A stretch of 64,000 bases of DNA from Modestobacter italicus (GTDB lineage Bacteria > Actinomycetota > Actinomycetes > Mycobacteriales > Geodermatophilaceae): the NCBI RefSeq assembly GCF_019799965.1, contig NZ_JABGCJ010000002.1, positions 434,001 to 498,000 of the forward strand, given 5' to 3'. Positions 34,084-42,000 of the stretch are shown here, in pieces (position 1 is the stretch's first letter; every line of letters starts with the position of its first letter). The notes beneath the pieces are model-generated. The model searched no databases and had not been told where the DNA came from. It saw only the letters and a list, made by a program, of their open reading frames with translations. The position numbers and the translations under genes were made by a program.

Positions 34084-35169
34084 GTGGCGACGTCCCAGCA
34101 CCGTGTCCGGCCCGCCTCTCCGTCGGCCCCTGCCCCCCTGACGGCCGGTCCCTGCCGCGCCCGGCTCGTCGGTCGGCTCGGCACCGGTCTGCTCACCGGG
34201 CTCGTGGCCAGCCTGACCCTGGCCGTGCTGCCGGGCAGCGCCGCCGCGGCCCCGGCCGCCCAGGCCGGCAGTGCGGACGAGGCGACCCGGCTGGCCAGCG
34301 AGGCCACCCACGAACTCGAGGTCGTCACCGAGCAGCTCAACGAGGCGCAGGAGGTGCTGGCGCAGCAGCGGGCGGCCGCCGCGTCCGCCGAGCAGGCCGT
34401 CGCCGCGGCCCAGGCCCAGCTCGCGACCCTGGACGCCCAGATGCGCCAGGTGGCGGTCAGTGCGTTCACCGGGGAGAACCTCTCCCGGTTCAACGCCCTG
34501 ATGACCAGTGGCTCGGCAGACGAGTTCCTCGCCCAGGTCACCACGCTGGACGCCATCGCCGGGCACACCAACGACGTGCTCGCCCAGGTCACCGCCGCCG
34601 CGGCCGCCGCCCAGCAGGCCAAGGCCGACGCCGACGCCGCAGCCGCGACCGCCGAGCAGACCCTCGCCGACATCACCGCCCGCCAGGCCGACCTCGGCGG
34701 GCAGATCTCCGAGTACAAGGCCCAGTTCGAGGCGCTGAGCGTCGTCCAGCAGCAGGCCGTCGTTGAGCAGCACACCGGGCCGGTGCTGGAGGCCCCGGAG
34801 ACGGTGGTCGCCTCCAGCGACGCGGCGCAGACCGCCGTGGACACCGCGCTGGCCCAGCTGGGCGACCCCTACGTCTGGGGCGCCGGCGGCCCGAACGCCT
34901 TCGACTGCTCTGGTCTCACCCAGTACGCCTTCGCCGCGGCGGGGATCAGCCTGCCGCACTCCAGCCTCAGCCAGTCCCGGATGGGCACCCCCGTCTCGCG
35001 CGGCCAGCTGCAGCCCGGTGACCTGGTCTTCTTCTACAGCCCGGTCAGCCACGTGGGCATCTACATCGGCAACGGGCAGATGGTGCACGCCTCGACCTTC
35101 GGCCAGCCGGTGATCGTCTCCAGCGTGGACATGGCCGGTTACGCCAGCGCTCGCCGGCTGGTCGGCTGA
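34084..35169 (+). CDS. secreted NlpC/P60 peptidoglycan endopeptidase
   Basis: A 361-residue RipA/RipC-like D,L-endopeptidase that cuts peptide stems of peptidoglycan. An N-terminal signal peptide (LVASLTLAVLPGSAAAAPA) is followed by a long Ala/Gln-rich coiled coil (about 60-235). The catalytic domain has the Cys in FDCSGLTQYAF, the His in SHVGIYIGNG and the third residue near MVHAST. The GTG start lies 29 bases after the riboswitch P1. Export plus coiled coil suggests regulation by FtsEX-type partners, by family analogy. Confidence 0.93.
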   Translation: MATSQHRVRPASPSAPAPLTAGPCRARLVGRLGTGLLTGLVASLTLAVLPGSAAAAPAAQAGSADEATRLASEATHELEVVTEQLNEAQEVLAQQRAAAASAEQAVAAAQAQLATLDAQMRQVAVSAFTGENLSRFNALMTSGSADEFLAQVTTLDAIAGHTNDVLAQVTAAAAAAQQAKADADAAAATAEQTLADITARQADLGGQISEYKAQFEALSVVQQQAVVEQHTGPVLEAPETVVASSDAAQTAVDTALAQLGDPYVWGAGGPNAFDCSGLTQYAFAAAGISLPHSSLSQSRMGTPVSRGQLQPGDLVFFYSPVSHVGIYIGNGQMVHASTFGQPVIVSSVDMAGYASARRLVG

Positions 35170-35185
35170 CCGGGGCGCTCCACCA

Positions 35186-35216
35186 GCCCGTCGGGGTACC
35201 GGGCCCCGTCCCGGGC
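35186..35216 (+). terminator. terminator of the NlpC/P60 gene
   Basis: Nested stems gcccg/cgggc and cgggg/ccccg with a 7-base loop, 16 bases after the stop codon. Confidence 0.6.
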
Positions 35217-35257
35217 TCGGCCGGGGACACAGGCGGGCTGCCTAAGCTCGGCGGCGT

Positions 35258-36586
35258 GTGCCCGAGGACCCACCTGACCCGCCGCACGTGAGCAGCGCCT
35301 CCGCCGCACCGCCGGACCCACGCAGCACCCGTCGGCTCGCCCTGCTGGCGGCCGGGGTGCTGGGCGCCGCGCTCGTCGTGGTGATCGTGGTGGCGACGCC
35401 GTGGCAGGTGCTGCCCACCCCGCCCGGCGGCCGGACGCCGGCCGACCCGGCGGCGGTCTTCAGCGCCGACCAGATCGCCCGGGCCGAGGCCTTCGCCGCC
35501 GCGCTGCGACCGGCGTCGCTGACCTCCCTCCTGCTGGGCCTCCTGGTCTCGGCGGCGCTGGGGCTGACCCGGGCGGGGGCTGCCGTGGCCCGGACGCTGG
35601 CCCGTCCGCTCGGCGGGGGCTGGGTCTGGCAGGTGCTGCTGGGCGTGGTCGGCATCGCGGTGATCGGCCGGCTGGCGACCCTGCCGCTGTCGGTCTACGG
35701 CGAGGTCGTGCGGCACCGGTACGGCCTGTCCACCCGCGGTTGGGGGTTGTGGGCGCGCGACGTGGCCACCTCCACCGCCATCTCAGCGGGCCTGACCGCC
35801 GTGGGCCTGCTGGCGGTCGTCGCGCTGGCGCGCCGGGCCCCGCGCACCTGGTGGGCCTGGGCCGGCGGTGGCGCCGCGGCGCTGGTGGTGGTCGGCTCCT
35901 TCCTCTACCCGCTGGTGATCGAGCCGGCGTTCAACCAGTTCGAGTCGATGCCGGCCAGCCCGCTGCGCACCGAGCTGCTGGCCCTGGCCGAGCGCAGCGG
36001 CACCCCGGTGGAGGACGTGCTGGTGGCCGACGCCAGCCGGCGCACCACCGCGCTCAACGCCTACGTGTCCGGGTTCGGCTCCACCCGGCGGATCGTCGTG
36101 TACGACACGCTGCTGGACCGGCTGCCCGACGAGCAGATCGAGTCGATCGCCGCGCACGAGCTGGGCCACGTCGCCAACGACGACGTCCTGACCGGCACGC
36201 TGATCGGTGCGCTGGGCGCCGGGGCCGGGACGGCGCTGCTCGGCTGGCTGCTGACCGCCACGCCGCTGCTCCGCCGGGCCGGGGCGTCCGGGCCCGGTGA
36301 CGGGCAGGTGGTGGGCCTGCTCATGCTGCTGCTGGCCCTCGGCACGCTGGTCTCCACGCCGGTGCAGAACCTGGTGTCCCGGCACATCGAGGCCCGCGCC
36401 GACCTGCACGCCCTGGACCTCACCGAGGACCCGGAGTCCTTCACCGCCGTGCAGCGGTCGCTGGGGACGGCCAACCTCAACGACCCGGACCCGCCGGCGG
36501 CCTGGCACTGGTTCTTCGGCTCGCACCCGACCGTGCCGCAGCGGATCGCCTTCGCCGAGGACTGGGCGGCGGTGCACGGCCGGTGA
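35258..36586 (+). CDS. M48 family integral-membrane zinc metalloprotease (Ste24-like)
   Basis: A 442-residue protein with several membrane helices and the zinc motif HExxH in IAAHELGHVANDD; the third ligand is expected in the EARADLHALDL segment. The N-terminal half resembles CAAX-protease-like (Ste24) proteins, including TLPLSVYGEVVRHRYGLSTRGWGLWARD. It is a likely membrane-protein quality-control or maturation protease. A TAAGCT box ends 9 bases before the GTG. It overlaps pimB by 4 bases. Confidence 0.9.
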   Translation: MPEDPPDPPHVSSASAAPPDPRSTRRLALLAAGVLGAALVVVIVVATPWQVLPTPPGGRTPADPAAVFSADQIARAEAFAAALRPASLTSLLLGLLVSAALGLTRAGAAVARTLARPLGGGWVWQVLLGVVGIAVIGRLATLPLSVYGEVVRHRYGLSTRGWGLWARDVATSTAISAGLTAVGLLAVVALARRAPRTWWAWAGGGAAALVVVGSFLYPLVIEPAFNQFESMPASPLRTELLALAERSGTPVEDVLVADASRRTTALNAYVSGFGSTRRIVVYDTLLDRLPDEQIESIAAHELGHVANDDVLTGTLIGALGAGAGTALLGWLLTATPLLRRAGASGPGDGQVVGLLMLLLALGTLVSTPVQNLVSRHIEARADLHALDLTEDPESFTAVQRSLGTANLNDPDPPAAWHWFFGSHPTVPQRIAFAEDWAAVHGR

Positions 36587-37710
36587 GCCGCACGCTGGTG
36601 GTCACCAACGACTTTCCGCCCCGGCAGGGCGGCATCCAGACCTTCGTGGCGGCGCTGCTGGCCACCCGGCCACCGGGCTCGTTGGTGGTGTTCGCCTCCG
36701 ACCACCCCGGCGCGGCCGAGCACGACGCCAGGCTGCCGTACCCGGTCGTGCGCGCGGGGACGTCGATGCTGCTGCCCACCCCGGCGGCGACCCGCACCGC
36801 GGTCGGGCTGGCCCGCGAGCACGGCTGCGATACGGTGTTCTTCGGGGCCGCCGCGCCGCTGGGGCTGATGGCCCCTGCGCTGCGCCGGGCCGGGGTGCAG
36901 CGGCTGGTCGGTGCCACGCACGGCCACGAGACCGGCTGGGTGGCGCTGCCCGGCGCACGCCAGGTGGTGCAGCGGATCGCCGGCGGGCTGGACGTGGTCA
37001 CGTACATCAGCGACTACACCCGGGACCGGCTGGCACCCGCCCTGGCGGCCCGGACCCAGCTGGTGCAGCTGTCACCCGGGGTGGACGTCGACCGGTTCAC
37101 CCCGGACGCCGACGGCACCGCGGTGCGGGCGCGGTACGGCCTGGACGACGCCCCGGTGGTCGTCTGCGTCTCCCGGCTGGTGCCCCGCAAGGGCCAGGAC
37201 GTGCTGGTCGAGGGGTGGTCGCAGGTGCTCGCCCGGCACCCGCGGGCCCGGCTGCTGCTCGTCGGCGGAGGACCGCTGGAGAGTGCGCTGCGCCGGGCCG
37301 TGGCGGCCCGGGGGCTGACCGGTTCCGTCGTCCTCACCGGCGGCGTGCCCGCGGCGGAGCTGCCCGGGTACTACGCGGCCGGGGACGTGTTCGCCATGCC
37401 CTGCCGGACCCGCCGCGGCGGGCTGGACGTCGAGGGCCTCGGCATGGTCTTCCTGGAGGCGGCCGCCTGCGGGCGCCCGGTGGTCGCCGGCACCTCCGGG
37501 GGTGCGCCGGAGACGGTGCGCGAGGGCGTGACCGGGCACGTGGTCGACCCGAGGTCGCCCGCCGAGGTCGCCCGGGTGGTGGCCGACCTGCTGGACGACC
37601 CGGCGCGCTGCCGGGCGATGGGCGCGGCCGGCCGCACCTGGGTGGAGGAGCGCTGGTCGTGGACGACGATCGCGCAGACCTTCGCCGAGCTGCTCGACCC
37701 CGCCCGCTGA
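36583..37710 (+). CDS. pimB: GT4 mannosyltransferase, PimB type
   Basis: A GT-B fold glycosyltransferase of 375 residues, probably GDP-mannose-dependent and adding the second mannose to phosphatidylinositol mannosides (Rv2188c homologue). The N-terminal loop is NDFPPRQGGIQTF, and STHGHE-like GATHGHETGW follows. SRLVPRKGQDVL is the donor-binding start, and EGLGMVFLEAAACGRPVV is the EX7E nucleotide-sugar motif. The GTG start overlaps the M48 stop. Its own stop codon lies in a terminator loop. Confidence 0.88.
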   Translation: MSRTLVVTNDFPPRQGGIQTFVAALLATRPPGSLVVFASDHPGAAEHDARLPYPVVRAGTSMLLPTPAATRTAVGLAREHGCDTVFFGAAAPLGLMAPALRRAGVQRLVGATHGHETGWVALPGARQVVQRIAGGLDVVTYISDYTRDRLAPALAARTQLVQLSPGVDVDRFTPDADGTAVRARYGLDDAPVVVCVSRLVPRKGQDVLVEGWSQVLARHPRARLLLVGGGPLESALRRAVAARGLTGSVVLTGGVPAAELPGYYAAGDVFAMPCRTRRGGLDVEGLGMVFLEAAACGRPVVAGTSGGAPETVREGVTGHVVDPRSPAEVARVVADLLDDPARCRAMGAAGRTWVEERWSWTTIAQTFAELLDPAR

Positions 37711-37726
37711 GGCGGGGCCGAGCAGC
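37689..37726 (+). terminator. terminator with the pimB stop codon in its loop
   Basis: Outer stem gctgctcg/cgagcagc, inner stem ccccgcc/ggcgggg, loop cgctga. The TGA at 37708-37710 is the pimB stop. The convergent fadD15 ends 6 bases later, so the hairpin may serve both genes. Confidence 0.8.
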
Positions 37727-37731
37727 CGGGC

Positions 37732-39525
37732 TCAGTGCGCGTAGAGCGCCTCGACCTCGTCGCCGAACTGCTTCATCACCACGGCCCGCTTGAGCTTCAG
37801 GCTCGGGGTCAGCGTCCCGTTGTCCTCGGTGAAGTCGTCGCCGAGCACCCGGAACTTCTTGATCGCCTCGGCGTGCGACACCGCCTTGTTGGCGTCCGCG
37901 ACGGCCGCGTCGAGCTCGGCGAGCAGGTCGGGGTCGTCGCGCAGCTGGCTGGCGGTCAGCGAGGTGTCCTTGCCCTGGGCCTTCAGCCACGCCGGCAGCG
38001 CCTCGGCGTCCAGGGTGATCAGCGCGGCGATGAAGGGACGCTGGTCACCGACGACGATGCACTGGCTGACCAGCTTGTGCGCCCGCAGTCGGTCCTCCAG
38101 GACGGCGGGGGCGACGTTCTTGCCGCCCGCGGTCACCAGGATCTCCTTCTTGCGCCCGGTGATCCGCAGGAAGCCCTGGGCGTCGAGCTCACCGATGTCG
38201 CCGGTGTGGAACCAGCCGTCGGCGTCGATGGCCTCCGCGGTGGCCTGCTCGTTCTTCCAGTAGCCGCGCATGACGATCCCGCCGCGCAGCAGCACCTCGC
38301 CGTCCTCGGCGATCGCGGCGTCCACGCCGGGCAGCGGGCGGCCGACGGTGCCGATCCGCAGGGCGACGTCGTGGTTGACCGAGGCGGCGGCGGTGGTCTC
38401 GGTGAGGCCGTAGCCCTCGAAGATGGTCACGCCGATGCCGCGGAAGAAGTGGCCCAGGCGCTCGCCCAGCGGCGCGCCACCGGAGATGGCGCCGGAGCAG
38501 CGCCCGCCCAGGGCAGCGCGCAGCTTGCCGTAGACCAGCCGGTCGAACAGGGCGTGCTGGAGCTTGAGGGCCAGGCCGGGGCCGCCGGTGTCCTGGGCGC
38601 GGGACCAGTCGACGGCGACCTGGGCCGCGCGGTCGAAGACCTTCCCCTTGCCGTCGCCCTCGGCCTTGGCCTTGGCGCCGTTGTAGACCTTCTCGAACAC
38701 CCGGGGGACGGCGAGCACGAACGTCGGCTGGAAGCGGCCCAGGTCCCCGACGAGGTCCTTGATGTCGGCGGTGTGGCCGATGACGGTGCGGGTGTTGATC
38801 GCCCCGACCTGGAGGACGCGGGCCAGCACGTGCGCCAGCGGGATGAACAGCAGCAGCGAGCCGTCCGGGTTCATGAACCGGTCCAGCAGGGTCATGCCGT
38901 TGCGGATCTCGAACAGGAAGTTGGCGTGGGTCAGCTCGCAGCCCTTGGGCCGCCCGGTGGTGCCGCTGGTGTAGATCAGCGTGGCCAGGCTGCTGGAGGT
39001 CAGGGTGGCCCGGCGGGCGGTCAGCTCGCTGTCGGGCACGTCCGCCCCGGCGGCGGTCAGGGTGTCCACGGCGCCGTCGTCGAGCACCCACACCGGGCCC
39101 AGCTCGGGGACCTCCGAGCGCACCGACTCGACGGCCGCGGCGTGCTCGGCGCCCTCGACGACGATCGCCCGCGCGCCGGAGTCGGCGACGATCCAGGCGA
39201 CCTGGTCGGCGCTGGAGGTCTCGTAGACCGGGACGACGACCGCGCCGGCGGTCCAGATCGCGTAGTCCAGCACCGTCCACTCGTAGCGGGTGCGGGCCAT
39301 CAGGGCGACCCGGTCGCCGGCCTGGACGCCCCCGGCGATCAGGCCCTTGGCCACGCCGGCGACCTCCGCGGCGAACTGCGCGTGGGTCACGTCGACCCAC
39401 TGGCCCCCGAGCTGGCGGCGCAGGCCGACCTCGCTCGGGTGTTCGGCCGCATTGCGGCTGATCATGTCGGTCAGGGCGTCATCGGGCCCCACGGTGGCGG
39501 TGGGGGGAACGCTCAGCTCGCGCAC
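37732..39525 (-). CDS. fadD15: long-chain fatty acid-CoA ligase (FadD15-like)
   Basis: Adenylate-forming enzyme of 597 residues. The AMP/ATP site is LIYTSGTTGRPKGCELTH. GYGLTETTAAASVN is the A5 motif and GWFHTGDIGELD the A7 motif. GRKKEILVTAGGKNVAP carries the catalytic hinge region. It activates long-chain fatty acids for lipid synthesis or oxidation. The GTG at 39525 has an agagga ribosome site. The homologue in M. tuberculosis is also next to pimB. Confidence 0.93.
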   Translation of the reverse strand: MRELSVPPTATVGPDDALTDMISRNAAEHPSEVGLRRQLGGQWVDVTHAQFAAEVAGVAKGLIAGGVQAGDRVALMARTRYEWTVLDYAIWTAGAVVVPVYETSSADQVAWIVADSGARAIVVEGAEHAAAVESVRSEVPELGPVWVLDDGAVDTLTAAGADVPDSELTARRATLTSSSLATLIYTSGTTGRPKGCELTHANFLFEIRNGMTLLDRFMNPDGSLLLFIPLAHVLARVLQVGAINTRTVIGHTADIKDLVGDLGRFQPTFVLAVPRVFEKVYNGAKAKAEGDGKGKVFDRAAQVAVDWSRAQDTGGPGLALKLQHALFDRLVYGKLRAALGGRCSGAISGGAPLGERLGHFFRGIGVTIFEGYGLTETTAAASVNHDVALRIGTVGRPLPGVDAAIAEDGEVLLRGGIVMRGYWKNEQATAEAIDADGWFHTGDIGELDAQGFLRITGRKKEILVTAGGKNVAPAVLEDRLRAHKLVSQCIVVGDQRPFIAALITLDAEALPAWLKAQGKDTSLTASQLRDDPDLLAELDAAVADANKAVSHAEAIKKFRVLGDDFTEDNGTLTPSLKLKRAVVMKQFGDEVEALYAH

Positions 39526-39688
39526 GCCGGTCCTCTCTGTCCCGCCCGGGCGGGGCACCGTCGCCCCACTGCCCCGGACGTGGGGTCGTCGGCCAATCTA
39601 GTCCGGCGGTGCGGTCGCGAGCACCGGACGCGTCCCCCGGCCGGGGCAGCGGGCCCGGGAGGAGGCCAGGTGGGGAGGGCGGAGCGAC

Positions 39689-39694
39689 TACCCT
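39689..39694 (+). promoter_or_regulatory. -10 box of the SRPBCC operon, leaderless
   Basis: TACCCT 7 bases before the ATG at 39702. It drives the four-gene overlapped operon. Confidence 0.5.
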
Positions 39695-39701
39695 CCGGCG
39701 C

Positions 39702-40133
39702 ATGGCGGACCAGTCCACCCAGTCGATCGTCGTCGATGCGCCCGCGGCCCAGGTGATGGCCGTGATCGCCGACTTCCCGGCCTACCCGCAGTGGGTCGCG
39801 GCGGCCAAGCAGGTGGAGGTGCTGGAGACCGGCCCGGACGGGCGGGCCCGCCGCGTGCACTTCGTGCTCGACGCCGGCGCGGTCACCGACGACTACGTGC
39901 TCGACTACACCTGGGACGGCGACCGACGCGTCGACTGGACGCTGGTGCAGGGGCAGATGCAGAAGCAGCAGGACGGCTCCTACGTGCTGACCGAGTCCGG
40001 CGGCTCGACCACCGTGACCTACTCGATCACGATCGACCTGTCGATCCCGATGCTCGGGCTGATCAAGCGCAAGGCGGAGAAGGTCATCCTCGACACCGCC
40101 CTCAAGGAGCTCAAGAAGCGCGTCGAGGGCTGA
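39702..40133 (+). CDS. SRPBCC (START-like) lipid-binding family protein
   Basis: A 143-residue helix-grip protein. The start STQSIVVDAPAAQVMAVIADFPAYPQWV is typical of the polyketide cyclase/CoQ10-like SRPBCC superfamily, which binds hydrophobic ligands in an internal cavity. It is homologous to the protein next to fadD15 in M. tuberculosis. The stop shares one base with the next ATG (TGATG). Ligand is unknown; proximity to an acyl-CoA ligase suggests an acyl or isoprenoid compound (inference). Confidence 0.85.
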   Translation: MADQSTQSIVVDAPAAQVMAVIADFPAYPQWVAAAKQVEVLETGPDGRARRVHFVLDAGAVTDDYVLDYTWDGDRRVDWTLVQGQMQKQQDGSYVLTESGGSTTVTYSITIDLSIPMLGLIKRKAEKVILDTALKELKKRVEG

Positions 40134-41296
40134 TGCGCACCGTCCAGGTCCTCCTCGTCACCGGCCCCGGAGGTGCCGGCAGCTCGACGGTCGCCGCGGC
40201 CACCGCCCTCCGGCTGGCCGCCGCCGGCACCCGCTGCGTGCTGCTCACCACCCAGGCGCCCCGGGTGGTGGGGCTCGGCGACGCGGTCCACGTCGACGTG
40301 GTCAGCGCCCAGCCGGCGCTCGAGCAGCTGTGGGCCCGGCACGCCGACCAGGTCACCGCGGCGGCTCCGTTGCTCACCCTGCCGCCGGCGACCTCCGTCG
40401 TCCCGGTGCCCGGGGTGACCGAGTTCGCCCTGCTGGCGGCGCTGGCCGGGCACGTGCGCGCCGGGGACGCCGACGTCGTCGTGCTGGACGCTGGCCCGGC
40501 TCCGGCGGCCACCGCCCTGCTCGCGCTCCCCACCGCGCTGCGCTGGTGGCTGGGCCAGCTGGCGCCCACCCGGCTCCGGGTGCTGGCCACCCTGCGTGCG
40601 GCGGCGAGCAACGGCCGCCCGGGGGTGGCCGCCGGCCTGCTCGCGGGGGCGACGGCGGTGGAGGACCTGCTGGACGCCGCACCGCTGGCCGACCCCTCGC
40701 GGACCGCCGTGCACCTGGTGCTGCGGCCGGAGCCGGCCGCGGCCGGCCAGCTGCAGGAGACGGCGACCGCGCTCGGCGTGCTGGGGCAGCGGGTCGCCTC
40801 GGTCACCGTCGCCCGGGTGCTGCCGGACGGGCCGGGGGAGTGGTGGGCCCGGCGCACCGCCGTCCAGCAGGAGGCGCTGCGCGGGGTGCGCGCGCTGCTC
40901 GGCCCGGTCCGGGAGGTCGCCGAGGCCGCCGTCCCGCCGGAGTCGGTGACCGAGCTGGCCGCGCTGGACGCCGCGGTGCCGGAGACGGTGCAGCAGCCGG
41001 CGACCGGGCCGGCGCCGCGCCGGGTGGACGCCGGCTGGGTGCTCGACGTGCCGCTGCCGTTCGCCCGCCGGGGCGGGGTCGAGCTCACCCGCTGGGCCGA
41101 CGACCTGGTCGTGACCGCTGCTGGGACCCGCCGCTCGCTGCCGTTGGACGCGCTGCTGCGCCGCTGCACGGTCTCCGGTGGCGCGCTGGAGGGGGCCGGC
41201 ACGGAGCACGCGACCCTGGAGGTCCGGTTCACCCCCGACCCCGAGCAGTGGCCGACCGGGCTGCTGGCCGCGCACACCGCCGGAGCCGGGGCGTGA
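40133..41296 (+). CDS. ArsA/Get3-like protein with degenerate P-loop
   Basis: A 387-residue protein of the anion-transporting ATPase-like family. The N-terminus VLLVTGPGGAGSSTVAAATALRLAAAG aligns with the deviant Walker A GKGGVGKTT, but both lysines are replaced (Pro and Ser). The switch-like VVVLDAGPAPAA keeps the expected hydrophobic-Asp pattern. The C-terminal part (WVLDVPLPFARRGGVELTRWADDLVV) looks like the small beta domain common in actinobacterial ArsA-like proteins. It may bind but not hydrolyse nucleotide, or may be a structural partner. Overlaps on both sides indicate a fixed stoichiometric operon. Confidence 0.78.
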   Translation: MRTVQVLLVTGPGGAGSSTVAAATALRLAAAGTRCVLLTTQAPRVVGLGDAVHVDVVSAQPALEQLWARHADQVTAAAPLLTLPPATSVVPVPGVTEFALLAALAGHVRAGDADVVVLDAGPAPAATALLALPTALRWWLGQLAPTRLRVLATLRAAASNGRPGVAAGLLAGATAVEDLLDAAPLADPSRTAVHLVLRPEPAAAGQLQETATALGVLGQRVASVTVARVLPDGPGEWWARRTAVQQEALRGVRALLGPVREVAEAAVPPESVTELAALDAAVPETVQQPATGPAPRRVDAGWVLDVPLPFARRGGVELTRWADDLVVTAAGTRRSLPLDALLRRCTVSGGALEGAGTEHATLEVRFTPDPEQWPTGLLAAHTAGAGA

Positions 41297-42000
41297 CCGC
41301 CCCGGGAGGGGACTGGGTGGAGCAGGCCCGCCGGCTCGTCGCCGGGCTGGCCACCGACCCGGTCGCCACGGCATCGTCCGCCACGGCGTCGTTCGGTACG
41401 GCACCGTTCGCCGACTGGGCGGAGCAGGCCCGCCGCCTGACCGCCGAGCACGGCCTCGCTGAGCGGCTGCAGGAGTTCCTCGGCGCCCCGCACGGTGCGG
41501 CACCGTCCGCCGAGCGCGCCCGTAGGGCGTCCGGGACCGCCGGACCGGCAGACCCAGCCGACGCCGACCGGTCTGACGCTGACCGGTCCGCCGCCGGCCC
41601 GTCCGACGGGACCCGGTCCGGCGGCGCGAGCGAGTGCCGAGGGTGTCCGCTGTGCGTGGGGCTGGCTGCGCTGCGCGGCCGCCGCCCGGACCTCACCGAG
41701 GCGCTGGCCGACGTCCTCACCGCGGCGGCGACGGCGCTCCGCGGCGACGGCGGCACCCCGGACAGCGGCACCCCGGACAGCGGCACCCCGGACAGCGCCA
41801 CCCCGGACAGCGCCACCCCGAGCAGCGCCACCCCGAGCAGCGCCGGCCCGAACACCACTCCCCGCACCACCCCGGACGGCAGCGACGCCGGCACCGATGT
41901 CCCTGCCCCTGACGTCCCCACCGGGGACGCCCCCGCTGCACCGGAGAAGACCGTGCCCCACCCCGCCCCCGCCCCCGTCCAGCGGATCGACGTCGCGTGA
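41293..42000 (+). CDS. repeat-containing protein with CxxCxxC-like motif, unknown function
   Basis: A 235-residue protein. The N-terminal part contains a duplicated segment (DWVEQARRLVAG and DWAEQARRLTAEHG). Next comes a cysteine motif ECRGCPLC followed by a helix VGLAALRGRRPDLTEALADVLTAAATALR, which I recall as conserved in actinobacterial homologues and which may bind a metal. The C-terminal third is disordered, with six GTPDS-like pentapeptides and a Pro/Ala-rich tail. Start and stop overlap both neighbours (GTGA). Confidence 0.7.
   Translation: MTAPGGDWVEQARRLVAGLATDPVATASSATASFGTAPFADWAEQARRLTAEHGLAERLQEFLGAPHGAAPSAERARRASGTAGPADPADADRSDADRSAAGPSDGTRSGGASECRGCPLCVGLAALRGRRPDLTEALADVLTAAATALRGDGGTPDSGTPDSGTPDSATPDSATPSSATPSSAGPNTTPRTTPDGSDAGTDVPAPDVPTGDAPAAPEKTVPHPAPAPVQRIDVA
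41752..41841 (+). repeat. six 15-bp tandem units in the repeat-containing protein
   Basis: Units ggcaccccggacagc (three exact, then variants) encode the GTPDS/ATPDS/ATPSS pentapeptides. It is an in-frame minisatellite that is likely variable between strains. Confidence 0.9.

Noticed and set aside
39541-39554. cccgcccgggcggg palindrome upstream of fadD15
   Set aside because: Short G/C-only palindromes are expected often at this base composition, and there is no supporting repeat or position.
37735-39756. 673-codon + strand frame opposite fadD15
   Set aside because: It is antisense to a full-length acyl-CoA ligase; coding signal is only G+C-driven.
41752-41841. CRISPR-like array
   Set aside because: Units are contiguous 15-bp repeats without spacers and are in frame in a gene; no cas genes are present.
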